Shown here: positions 20,836 to 31,805 of the stretch, piece by piece
Numbering within the stretch: position 1 is the first letter of the stretch
Layout of the letters: every line of letters begins with the position of its first letter
Translations under genes and position numbers: made by a program
Assembly: GCA_036898215.1 (NCBI GenBank)
Contig: CM072547.1
Span: forward strand, 9,417,001 to 9,481,000
Direction of reading: 5' to 3'
Source: Platycarya strobilacea
Taxonomy: Eukaryota; Streptophyta; Magnoliopsida; Fagales; Juglandaceae
DNA: 64,000 nucleotides
Notes under the pieces: model-generated
What the model was told of the DNA's origin: nothing
The model's database searches: none
What the model saw: the letters and a program-made list of their open reading frames with translations, nothing else

Positions 20836-23800
20836 CAATGTTATGCACAATCTTCTTGAATGTGAAAGTTGGTAACGCATTTGTGAATAAATCTGCCAGA
20901 TTATCACTAGATCGTATCTGCTTGACATCAATTTCACCTTTTTCTTGAAGTTCATAAGTATAAAAGAATTTTGGTGAAATATGTTTGGTTCTGTCACCTT
21001 TGATATATCCTCCTCTGATTTGAGTGATACAAGCAGTATTATCTTCATATAAGATTGTTGGGCTATTATTGATCATGAGAAGTCCACACTTTTCCTGGAT
21101 ATGTTGAATAACTGATCTCAACCAAATACACTTTCGACTTGCTTCATGAATAGCAATGATTTCTGAGTGATTTGAAGAAGTAGCAGATAGTGTCTGCTTA
21201 ACAGATCTCCATGATATGGCAGTATCTCCATAAGTAAATAAATATCCAGTTTGAGATCTACCTCTATGTGGGTCTGAAAGATAACCTGCATCTGCATACC
21301 CAATCAATTCTGGACTTGAACCACGTTGATAAAATAATCCCATATCAACCGTACCATGAAGGTAACGAAGGACATGTTTAATGCCATTCCAATGCCTTCG
21401 AGTTGGTGCAGAACTATATCTTGCAAGCAGATTAACTGAGAATGTAATATCTGGTCGAGTGCAATTTGCAAGATACATCAAAGCTCCAATTGCACTGAGA
21501 TATGGTACTTCAGGATCAAGAATTTCTTCATCGTCATCACAAGGACGGAATGGATCTTTCTTCACATCAAGTGTTCGAACAATCATTGGAGTACTCAGGG
21601 GATGAGATTTGTCCATATAAAAATACTTTAGGACTTTCTCAGTATACATGGACTGATGAATAAAAATTTCATTTGGCAAGTGCTCAAGCTGCAGGCCGAG
21701 ACAAAGTTTTGTTTTGCCAAGATCTTTCATTTCAAATTCATTCTTTAAATATATAGCGGTTTTTGAGATCTCTTCAGGAGTTCCCACAATATTTAAATCA
21801 TCAACATAAACCGCAATAATGACAAATCCGGATTCTGATTTCTTAATAAAAACACATGGGCATATAAGATTATTCTCAAATCCTTCTTTCAATAGATATT
21901 CGCTTAAGCGATTATATCACATGCGTCCGGATTGCTTCAACCCATATAAAGATCTTTGTAGTCTGATTGAGTACATATTTCTAGATGTACTTGTAGATGC
22001 TTCAGGCATCTTATATCCTTCAGGGATTTTCATATATATGTCATGGTCTAAGGATCCATATAAATATGCAGTGACCACATCCATCAACCGCATTTCTAAT
22101 CCTTTTGTAACAACCAGACTAATCAAAAATCTAAATGTGATTGCATCCATAACGGGAGAGTATGTTTCTTCATAATCAATCCCGGGTTTCTGCAGGAAAC
22201 CTTGTGCAACAAGCCGTGCTTTGTATCGCACAATTTCATTTTTCTCATTTCGTTTTCGTACAAATACCCACTTATATCCAACAGGAATTACACTTTTTGG
22301 TGTATGGACAACAGGTCCAAATACTTCTCGTTTCGCTAGCGAATTTAATTCAGCTTCAATAGCTGTTTTCCATTTTGGCCAATCATTTCTACGTCGACAT
22401 TTTTCGACGCTTTTTGGCTCACTTTCTTCATTACTTCTGGTAATGTCAAGGGCCATTTTATATGAAAATATGTTGTCGAAAACAGTTTTATTTCTATCCA
22501 GAATTTCTCCAGTTTTCATGAAATGTATTGAGATCTCATTATTTTCAGGTACCTGTTCCTCTTCAGGGGAAAACATTTCATGACACACCTCTTCAGGAGG
22601 TCCCTTTTTAGGAGATTTATACTCTTCAAGATTTTCCTCTTTAGGAGGTTCTGGAATAGAAGATTTAAGCTCTTTAGGAGCATCAATTATATTTGTGGTC
22701 TGTATTGTGGGTACGTGTTCTTCAGGAATACCAAATTCATTTTGTATTCTTTTCCTTCTGGGAATTTTATCTTTTGCACCAATAGGTCTTCCACGCTTCA
22801 GGCGTATTTTAGATTCACCTATTGCTGCTTTGACAATTTGTCCTTTAGGGACTTCAATCCTTGCTGGAGTATTAACAGCAGGAATATAAGATTTTACTAC
22901 ACCTTTAGTGTCAGTAAATACATCCGGTAACTGATTTGCAACATTTTGCAAATGAATAATCCTTTGAACTTCCCGTTTACATTCATTTGTAGGAGGATCA
23001 AAATGAGACAGGGTCTTATTATCCCAAGTAATATCTTGTCGTGCTTCAGGCACCGACTTTTCTTTACCCATTAACGGAAAATTTGATTCGTCAAAATGAC
23101 AATCCTCAAAACGTGCTTTAAACATATCCCCTGTAAGGGGTTCAAGGTTTCTAATAATGGATGGAGAATCAAAACCAACATATATCCCAAGTCTACGTTG
23201 AGGGCCCATTTTTGTACGTTGTGGAGGTGCAATTGGAACATATACAGCACATCCAAAAGTACGAAGATGAGAAATATTTGGTTGTTGACCAAATGCAAGC
23301 TGTAATGGAGAATATTTATGATATGCAGATGGTCTAATGCGAATTAGAGATGCTGCATGAAGTATAGCATGTCCCCAAACAGAAATAGGTAGTCTTGATT
23401 TCATAAGTAAAGGTCTAGCGATTAGTTGAAGCCTTTTGATCAAAGACTCAGCTAAACCGTTTTGTGTGTGTGTATGGGCAACAGGATGTTCAACATCCAT
23501 TCCTATTGACATGCAATAATCATCAAAAACTTGAGATGAAAATTCACCTGCATTATCCAATCGAATGGTCTTAATTGGACACTCAGGAAATTATGCTCGT
23601 AGTTTAATTATTTGAGCAAGAAGTCTAGCAAATGCAACATTTCTAGTGGAAAGAAGACAAACATGTGACCATCGACTAGATGTATCAATTAGAACCATAA
23701 AATATCTAAATGGTCCACTTGATGGATGAATAGGCCCACATATATCTCCGTGAATCCTTTGTAAAAAGGATGGAGATTCAACAATGATTTTTGAGGGAGA

Positions 23801-24427
23801 TAGTCTAATAATTAACTTACCTTGAGAACATGCAGAGCACGGAGATTCATTGGGTAGAAATATCTTTTGTTTCTTTAAGGGATGCCCATGCAAATTTTCA
23901 ATAATTCGTCTCATCATTATAGAACCCGGATGTCCAAGGCGATCATGCCAAGTCATAAATACTTTAGGGTCAATGCACTTTTGGTGCATTACCACATATG
24001 ATTCAATTGTTCTCATTTTTGTATAATACAATCCAGAACATAGAGCAGGCAGTTTTTCTAATACGAGCTTCTGGCCCGATACTGTTTTAGTAATAAGAAG
24101 ATGCTCTTTACTGCCTTCATTGGTCGTTTCAATATGGTAAACATTACGACGTATATCTTTAAAACTCAATAAATTTCTTCTGGATTGTGAAGAGAATAGA
24201 GCATCATCAATACAAAATTTGGTGCCATTAGGCAACACAATATAAGCTCTTCCGGAGCCCTCAATTAAATCCGATGAACCTGATATGGTATGGACATAGG
24301 CTTTATTTAGTGTTAGATTTTGAAAATATTTCTTTTCTTTGAGAATTGTGTGAGTTGTAGCACTGTCAGCCAGACATATATCTTTATCATTCAACTCAGA
24401 GATAAAAAGCTCATCAATGTGATCCAT
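20836..24427 (-). pseudogene. pol: Outer copia pol, main part, two nonsense stops
   Basis: The frame starts at the ATG at 24427 (MDHIDELFISELNDKD) and runs on the minus strand. It has a protease-like DSATTHTIL segment, the integrase finger WHDRLGHPG near 23948, integrase core residues (GDICGP, LDNAGEFSS, NGLAESLIKR), RT (KWVFVRKRNE; YVDDLNIVGT near 21800) and RNase H (YADAGYLSDPHRGRSQTGY). TAA at 23591-23593 and TGA at 21917-21919 interrupt a frame that is otherwise continuous over more than 1150 codons. Both fit C-to-T changes (CAA to TAA; TGG to TGA). The last residues are at 10841-10890, beyond the nested element. Pol is in a different frame from gag, whose stop lies 50 bp upstream. Confidence 0.92.
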
Positions 24428-24476
24428 GATTCTACAAAATATACAAAACTTTTATTACTGATAGAAAGAAAATACA

Positions 24477-25535
24477 TTAATTAAGTGGAACACTTCCATC
24501 TCCAATTAAGTGTTCAATACTACCATCAGGATGATTAAAGAAATCAGATACATCAAGATGAGTAACGTCTACATCTACTGAATCTAATAAATCATCTGAT
24601 GGTTCTACTAAATTTGTTTCATGCACTTTATTCTTTCCTTTAATAGAAGCTTGATATAAATCAGTTAAGTGCCTGGCCGTACGACAGGTACATGACCAAT
24701 GTCCAGTCATTCCACATCTATGGCACACCTCTTCACTTTTCTTTGAAGAATTATTCTGAGGATTTTTACCCCTCTCTGAATTGTACCACTTCTGGTGATA
24801 TGGTATATTATAATCCCTTTTAATGTTGTCACTCCTGGGACCAACATTTCTATAATTTCTCCTACCACGTCCACGCCTCCGATTTCTTCTAAAGGATGCA
24901 CCATTCACTTCTGGGAATGATGCAAACCTATTACCATTCATTTCAGGAAATGATATTGAGCCAGTAGTGCGTGACTGGTGGATTTCTAATAAGAGCTCAT
25001 TATTCTGCTCAGCTACTAGAAGACATGATATAAGTTCAGAATATTTCTTGAACTTTCTCTCTCGATACTGCTGCTGCAGGAGCACATTCGAGGTATGAAA
25101 TGTAGTAAAAGTCTTTTCTAGCATATCTTCATCGGTGATTTTCTCACCGCATAATTTTAATACTGAGCTTATTTTAAAAAGTGCGGAATTATACTCACTA
25201 ACATTTTTATAATCTTGCAACCTCAGGTGCATCCATTGAGAACGAGCTCTTGGGAGGATGACAGTCTTCTGGTGTTCATACCTCTCCCTTAAATTGTTCC
25301 ACAAAATATAGGGATCTTTTACAGTGAGATATTCAGTTTTCAATTCTTCATGAAGATGGTGGCGAAGGAAAATCATTGCTTTAGCACGTTCCTGCAGGGA
25401 TGCTTGATTTCCTTCTTTAATAGTTTCTCCCAGGTTCATTGCATCAAGATATATTTCAGCATCAAGTACTCAGGATAAATAATTTTTCCCAGATATATCA
25501 AGAGCAACAAATTTCAATTTTGTAAGATTTGCCAT
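24477..25535 (-). pseudogene. gag: Outer copia gag with one nonsense stop
   Basis: The minus-strand ATG at 25535 (MANLTKLKFVALDISGKNY) opens a 352-codon frame. It contains a UBN2-type gag core, a basic stretch (RRNRRRGRGRRNYRN) and one zinc knuckle (CHRCGMTGHWSCTC). A TGA at 25470-25472 interrupts it after 21 codons, where related gags have Trp, so TGG to TGA is likely. The remainder is open to 24477. Confidence 0.9.
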
Positions 25536-25704
25536 TTTCTACACATATAAATAATAAATATGTGTATCTCAGAAAATATATTTATAAATTTACACAGATA
25601 ATCATCAATAAAATATATCAAAGATTTCAAATAATATATTGAAAAACTTACAGAGGAATAAGGCCACTAGCTTCAGAATTGGCAAAATCGTCGTGCTGAT
25701 AACG

Positions 25705-25966
25705 TGTTATGAAACTTAAATAAAGGAACTACTATTACAAAAGAGAAATAAGAAATTCTCTTGAAACTCTTAAGAACTGAAACTTTCTTTCTCTCTCTAT
25801 TTTTTCTTATGAATTTCATTACAACTGAAACCTATATTTATAGGCGTTGAAATTACTATGCAAGTCACTATGCAAGTCACTATGCAGATTTAAAATAATA
25901 GTGGTGGGGTCATTCACATAATTTAGTGGTGGGATAGGGGGGCGGCTGCCGACTTCGTTTATAACA
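25705..25966 (-). repeat. 5' LTR of the outer copia element
   Basis: It is 262 bp, TGTTATG to ATAACA, and is the promoter LTR for the minus-strand genes. Its minus-strand TATAAATA lies in the same place as in the other LTR. It is adjacent to the target copy CTTAT (25967-25971). Confidence 0.93.
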
Positions 25967-25971
25967 CTTAT

Positions 25972-28107
25972 TACATTTTTTATTTAAAAAAAATGTAAGA
26001 TCTATAATTTATAGGAGAATTTTATTTTTTTATTAATAAATCATTTTTTTAAATGAGAATAGTGAGACTTACACATTCTAATATAGTAATAATATATTTA
26101 ATATTGCTCATACAATGTTAAAATAATTAGAAACTAACTTTTAAAATCTTCTAAAATTAGAAAAATATGAAGAAATTAATAGCCTAATTAATCTTAAACA
26201 GTTATTTATATAAGCTAGCCCTAATTCAAGTTGGCCTTTTTTTTCTTTAAGTTATTTAGTATACGAAATTCATGAGGTTGGATTGTTTGAATGATGCGTT
26301 TGATTGTGACTCTTTCTCTCATGATCTACGCTGTCTTTAATTCATTTATTAATTTTATCTAATTCAAACCACGTGAGTTACTTGGTCTTCAATTAGGACA
26401 CGCTCTCTTTCTCCAACCAAATGTCGTGGCAAATTTATGGTTTCATCCCTCTGAAAGATGAGAATAATGGAAGGCTTACGAGGGTGATGAGCTCAGATTA
26501 TACAAACTTTTCAAAATGCGTGGGGGCGTCAATGTCAAGGCACAAACAAATAAAAGAGGCGTGTCTTCCTAGCTACGACCTGCTGTCTCGGTCATGACAA
26601 CCCCTGGCCTATCTCAAACGCACTGTCTTCCATTTCTTTCTTTTTCAATTGCCTAATTTGCGTTGTACATTAGAAATTGCCAACTTTATAAAAGTTCTGA
26701 TCACTTTCATTAAATTTATTTGTTGAGTGTTTGAATTTGATATGTGTAGATATCAAAAGATATTTTAAGATGTTGATCACCAGCATGCATTCCTCATTTA
26801 TTGGCCAGTAATTATCATGCTTTTATGGGTGTCCTAAATGTTATGTAGTCTTTTTTTTTTTTTTTTTTTTGAGATTGTAATACAAATTTAATTTGAGAAA
26901 AAAATTAAAATTAAAATTTTTTTTAAATGGTGTTATTTACTCGTTTATCTTCATTTCTTTATGTAATTGTAATATAATCCTCCACTTAAGACTGCAATTA
27001 AAATGTTTCCTCTAAGGTTGATAAATTGGTACAGATATAAGGTGTGTAGGGTTATTTGATTACATAAAATTAAATTATTTTATTTAGTCTTATTTTATAT
27101 AATTATAATAATTATTTAAATTTCTAAATAAAATATAATAAATAATATGACTTATTCAAATCTTAAAATAAAAATTATATTAAAAAGTATATTATAATAA
27201 TATTTTATTCAAAACAAAATATCTCTCGTCTCATTTGCACTACATAATCAAATGAAAACTAAATCTCATATGCTTATTTTAAAGATAAATGAGATATATT
27301 ATAAAATGTTTAACTTTTTATGTATTTTTCATATTTATTTATTTATTTATTTTGAAGAGATTATGCAAGATTTCTAAATTCAAATACAAATTTAATTTCT
27401 CTAAATGTTTACCATAAGCCAATAAATTAATAGCAAATTATGATCTGTTTGCATCTAATATCACTCGCGCGATACATTAGAGCAGGAGTTGTATAAAATA
27501 TATTCTAGCAGTTTTTCATGTTTAGGCTAAGTTTTGGATTTAGAGTTCTTAATTTCATTTTATCTCATTTTATTATTATGAATTTTTATACAAAATATAA
27601 TAAATAATTTACACTACAAAAAAATAAGTTTTATAACACTTTAATTACAACTAGAAAAATTGACTATTTGCGATTACAACCAAAATAATTATTTGGTTTT
27701 AATAGCCAAACTATTTTAGTTCATTTTAATTACAATTATAATATTATTGATACCTATTTTTTTTTATAATAAATTAATTTTATCAAATTTTAAAATAATA
27801 ATAATATTAAAAAATAAATATTTTTTCAACATTCAATTTTCTTCTATTATCTCAATATACAAACTTAACCTCTTACTCATATTCTAAATAGAAAAAATCT
27901 AAATATAAGTCAAATTTATACAAATTCCACTCGGATGAATAATACTTTTTCCTAGACTTAACTCTTCCAGACAAGAGGGAAAGTTCCAGATTCGTAATAT
28001 CCAAGGAAACAAATGGTAATGTTTATGATCAGCCTACCTACCAACCAACAACACGTAAGAAGGAAAAATAAATAAAAAATTAATCACCTTTCTCTTTGGT
28101 TCCTATA
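25972..28107. other. Intergenic DNA left of the first ERF gene, MITE-like patches
   Basis: I see no coding sequence. The stretch is AT-rich. Two possible MITEs stand out. One is 27046-27257, whose ends read TTTGATTAC and ATAATCAAA in inverted order. The other starts CACTACAAAAAAA at 27612, the classic start of CACTA-type non-autonomous elements, but I could not find its other end. The last 200 bp are presumably the promoter and leader of the ERF gene. Confidence 0.5.
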
Positions 28108-28290
28108 ATGGCTATAACGGATAACCATAAGCTGGAATCGAATTCCAAAACCCCACGTACCGACGTACTATTCCAATTTTCCAAAGATAAATACCTTTCT
28201 AGAGTCGCCCAACACAATTTCAGTTTTCAAAAACTCCACTACCAAGAAATACCCACTCCCACCCCACCATCTAGATCAGTAGTAGAATAA
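28108..28290 (+). other. Upstream ORF, in frame with the ERF gene
   Basis: An ATG at 28108 opens 60 codons (MAITDNHKLESNS...) ending in TAA at 28288-28290, only 18 nt before the ERF start and in the same frame. It could be a regulatory upstream ORF in the 5' leader. It could also be the former N-terminus of the ERF, cut off by a stop, since several group IX ERFs have longer N-termini. The ERF start at 28309 still gives a complete conserved motif and domain. Confidence 0.35.
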
Positions 28291-28308
28291 GGAAATAAGG
28301 AGGCAAAC

Positions 28309-28881
28309 ATGGTTTTAGCCGCCCAAAGTGAGCTGCCATTAAACGAGAACGACTCACAAGACATGGTTATATTCCATGTCCTAAACGAGGCCATGTTTGA
28401 TCTCAACACTTCCTTTGTACCCCAAAGGCAGTACCAAATCAATACGTCAAACAGCAGCCTAGAACCGGCCCGCCGGAACATTGCCAAGAAACACTACAGA
28501 GGCGTGAGGCGTCGGCCGTGGGGGAAGTACGCGGCCGAGATTCGTGACTCGTCACGACATGGTGCCCGACTATGGCTAGGAACGTTCACCACCGCTGAAG
28601 AGGCTGCCTTGGCTTATGATAGGGCGGCTTTTAGGATGCGTGGCGCCAAGGCCCTTCTCAACTTTCCTGCCGAAATGGTTGATCAAGCATCTGCCACCTT
28701 GCAAATATTTCATCCGGATTCCAGCACGATGAGCTCAAACAATAAGCAAGACTCAGATTCAAGTAAGATTGGTAGCTCTGCCTCACATTCCGTTGGGACG
28801 AGATCACGATCTGAATCGGAAAGTAGCGAGGCTGCTACGCGCTGTAGCACAGGTGGGGAGGCAAAAGACATATCCGGTTAG
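28309..28881 (+). CDS. AP2/ERF transcription factor, group IX type
   Basis: This intronless ORF encodes 190 residues. Residues 8-28 (ELPLNENDSQDM...LNEA) match the N-terminal motif shared by ERF1A/ERF2-type group IX proteins. The single AP2/ERF domain covers about 63-120, from YRGVRRRPWGKYAAEIRD through WLGTFTTAEEAALAYDRAAF to LLNFPAE, with the Ala and Asp that mark the ERF rather than DREB class. The tail is Ser-rich and acidic, without a repressor EAR motif. Family knowledge: such proteins bind GCC-box promoters in the nucleus and act in ethylene, jasmonate and defence responses. The basic run before the domain (ARRNIAKK) may help nuclear import. A second ERF gene faces it 2.2 kb away. The exact orthologue cannot be named. 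Confidence 0.93.
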   Translation: MVLAAQSELPLNENDSQDMVIFHVLNEAMFDLNTSFVPQRQYQINTSNSSLEPARRNIAKKHYRGVRRRPWGKYAAEIRDSSRHGARLWLGTFTTAEEAALAYDRAAFRMRGAKALLNFPAEMVDQASATLQIFHPDSSTMSSNNKQDSDSSKIGSSASHSVGTRSRSESESSEAATRCSTGGEAKDISG

Positions 28882-29684
28882 ATAAAGGAGTTTCCTCAGA
28901 AACCTTAATACTAGTACTAGTTCATAGTATATTTCATGCAATACGAGGATAGAGCTGAGTGAATGCTTTTGATTTTCTTTTTGGTCAGTTTTGCTTAATT
29001 TTGCCATCTATTTATGGGTCCTTTCTTTGTGTATGTAACAGTCTAGTCACAGAGATTATTTTCCTTATGTTTTTGCTTTGCGGAGTGACAAATGAACAGA
29101 ATGTACTTGAAAAATCATATCTAATTAATATTGTTTGGTATTGTAATAAGATGCACAGTAAGAAAAAGGAATATTTATATTATTTTAATTATAATTAAAA
29201 TGACTATTTATGATTAAAATAAATTATTTTTTTTTATAAATAATTAATCATTTTAATTATAATTAAAATGTTACAAATATATATATATATATTTTTGTAA
29301 TAAAGGCCACATGAGCAATGCAAAGTGTGCGTGATTAAAAAAAGAAAAGAAAAAGGAAGGCCCATCGAGTTGGCTTTGTTTTCGACAAAAGTGAAGTACT
29401 ATTCTCTACTTGGTAATAAGATCGAATTCATAGAGGCCAATCTCAACCCAAAATGATTTTATCATATATTTTGATTGCGAATGAGACTGTCTCCAACCCT
29501 CTTTCCATTGACCAACTAGATGATCGTTACATATCCTAAAATCCTTTCTCTGCCACGTCAAGAATTATTTCGTGTGGTTGTCAAATTTAAAGTTGTAGAA
29601 TTTTATTTTATTTTTGAAGAAGTTGGACAATTAATAATCTTGATCAACTATCTCCTTCTCGATGTAATTGGGTTATCTATAATT

Positions 29685-29735
<51 letters not shown>

Positions 29736-31058
29736 TAGAAGTACATAACTATATATCTACGAAAATGCAATAGTAATAAAAACGTTAAAACTATTTTTGA
29801 CTCGAACTTAAGTACGTTCTATATTATCTGTTCGAAAATACTCCATGAGAAATATAAACTAATTAGTTCTTGTCTTATAGTAATGAAAGAATTATATATA
29901 GTACTTAACAATTACCATACTTGTGATCTATATATGTGATCTACATATATATATATATATATTTATTTATTTACTTATATATCAAACCAAAAGTCTATCA
30001 TGATCTATATATATTAAGAATCTTCTTTCTCGGGAAAGTCCATGTACCTAGTGATCCCATGTAACATGTTTGTTTCTATTCTTCTCGTTTAATCTTTTTT
30101 ATGTTAATCATGATCATGAGTACGAGGGAACCTATTATTCCACGTTAAAACCTAGATAGAAATCGGCTAAATCCAATCATTATGCATCTTTTTCCTGCTT
30201 TTTAATACTTAATTGAGTGACTATTATATATCAGGGCCCGCCCTGATGTTACTTTCTTCCCGACTTCATAGGATGTCGATCGTTAGCGATTAGTTGAAGT
30301 GAAAAGTGTTCCTTCAATCGCGGTACCAATTAACACTGGATCCTTCATTTACGTTATATATGCTTTTCCTTCGTGCCTTTTCTTTTTGGCCATAATTTTT
30401 ACCCCTTTGTTTTTTTCATTCCAATATAAATTTGGGGTACGGTCATGAATAGGTAATTTGGGCGGACATAATTTTGTCAATCGAATTCTCCTACCATCAT
30501 AGGTCTCTACGAAGTTAAGGTAAATAGGACAGTATTTTCTTCATTTGACTGTCGTCTACCAAGGACTAATACGATGGTCGTTCAATGCTTTTGGCATCTA
30601 TACTCATCACCTTTCGTGATCTTTTTTGGGAAAAAATTATCAGGGAACCTAAAAAATATTTGCAGGGTGCTTTTGAATAGAAGGAAAGTGTAAATTCACT
30701 TGTGTTGTTGGAGAAACAAGCTGCAAGAGACCTTAGTAGGAAATCATGTTTGGACAAAGTTAACTGAAAACGTTTAACTTACAGTTCGGTCTTGTCATGC
30801 ATTAACATATTTTAAATCCAGTACTACCGTTTGTCATCAGTACTACTGCTGATCTATGAGCAACAAAACTTTAAGAGATAAATGCCAAACTAAAACTAAC
30901 ACAGACATTCTAATTCCCTATTTGAGATATTGATTCATATTCCAAAGAATACATTATCTACATGCATGCATCTGTAAATCTTATACATAAATATACCGGT
31001 AATTGGGAATAACTTCCTCTCTTCACTTTCTGTGGGCAACTCATGATCCAGTCTTTAT
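28882..31058. other. Intergenic DNA between two convergent ERF genes
   Basis: It contains the 3' regions of both ERF genes. I see no further gene. Low-complexity AT runs, an ATTATAATTAAAATG inverted pair near 29190-29270 and a (TA)n(GA)n microsatellite are present. Confidence 0.6.
29685..29731. repeat. Microsatellite (TA)n(GA)n
   Basis: A short TA run passes directly into about 17 GA dinucleotides. It is likely to vary in length between individuals. Confidence 0.95.
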
Positions 31059-31805
31059 TCAAAAAGAAGACAGCAAACTGTCCAAGTAATCAGTCCCAAG
31101 GTCCTGAAACTCAACAACAGCAAATTCATTCCCTAGTATATTTTCCATGCTTGTTCTTTTCTTCAGTGCAGGTTGTCCAATAATCATGTCAATATCTTGT
31201 TCAAACTCCCTCAATGCTGATCTCTTCCTAGGATTGCAAACTTGCTCAGCACCAAGTCCTTGATTTGATATGGAAGAACAGGTCACATCATTTCCTGAGT
31301 AATCAAGTCCTAAAGCCTCGGCAACCGTCTCAAGTGGGAAGTTGAGATATGCCCTGGGGCCTCTAATTCTCAAAGCCGCCTTGTCATAGGCCAAAGCTGC
31401 TTCCTCTGCTGTGTCAAAAGTCCCAAGCCAAACTCGTGCCCCTTTTCTTGAAGAGTCCCTTATCTCCGCTGCATACTTCCCCCACGGCCGCCTCCTTACT
31501 CCCCGATAGTGCCTTGTTGCGGCCTTATCTGCTCTTGCATTAGGCTTTTGTAAGCACAAGCCTGCAGTGGCACAATTGCTTTCTAAATTGTCATTACAGG
31601 ACTGTTCCATATTGTTTGAAGGGAGCACATGAATCCCATCTAGAAGCGCTTCCCACGCCTCAGTCCCCATTGATATCCACCTTCCTAGACTTGGCAACCT
31701 ATCAAGACTAAGAAGTTTATCCGGACCATCCCCATTAATAAAGCTCGCCCACACGTTCTCTAGAATTGCTCCTGGTGCTGAAGGGTCTTCACAATTCTTA
31801 GACAT
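31059..31805 (-). CDS. AP2/ERF transcription factor with EDLL-like C-terminus
   Basis: This intronless ORF encodes 248 residues from the first ATG at 31805 (MSKNCEDPSAPG). The N-terminal half has a hydrophobic and Trp-containing stretch (residues 17-60, NVWASF...GRWISMG...WEALLDG). The AP2/ERF domain spans about 100-157 (YRGVRRRPWGKYAAEIRD ... LNFPLE) with ERF-class Ala and Asp. A basic KKRTS segment follows. The C-terminus (about 226-248, VVEFQDLGTDYLDSLLSSF) looks like the EDLL activation motif described for group IX ERFs such as AtERF98. It is inferred to be a GCC-box-binding activator in the nucleus. It lies tail-to-tail with the ERF at 28309 and differs from it outside the domain, so the two are not a recent duplication. 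Confidence 0.93.
   Translation of the reverse strand: MSKNCEDPSAPGAILENVWASFINGDGPDKLLSLDRLPSLGRWISMGTEAWEALLDGIHVLPSNNMEQSCNDNLESNCATAGLCLQKPNARADKAATRHYRGVRRRPWGKYAAEIRDSSRKGARVWLGTFDTAEEAALAYDKAALRIRGPRAYLNFPLETVAEALGLDYSGNDVTCSSISNQGLGAEQVCNPRKRSALREFEQDIDMIIGQPALKKRTSMENILGNEFAVVEFQDLGTDYLDSLLSSF

Larger units (their letters stand above)
10367..25966 (-). mobile_element. Ty1/copia retrotransposon, host of a nested insertion, TSD CTTAT
   Basis: LTRs at 10367-10629 and 25705-25966 begin TGTTATG and end ATAACA. The pair is flanked by CTTAT at 10362-10366 and 25967-25971. Gag (24477-25535) and pol (20836-24427 plus 10841-10890) read on the minus strand in the copia order protease, integrase, RT, RNase H. 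The element proper is about 5.65 kb; the rest is the SIRE-like element at 10896-20835 with its target copy. A purine tract (AAGGGGGAG on the minus strand) abuts the left LTR. Next to the right LTR the presumed primer site reads TTATCAGCACGA on the minus strand, not the usual initiator-Met site. The two LTRs differ at about nine positions by eye. The lineage is Tork/TAR/Ivana-like, not settled. Confidence 0.93.

Noticed and set aside
27612..27790. Complete CACTA MITE
   Set aside because: Only the CACTACAAAAA start is present; no inverted partner end or 3-bp duplication was found.
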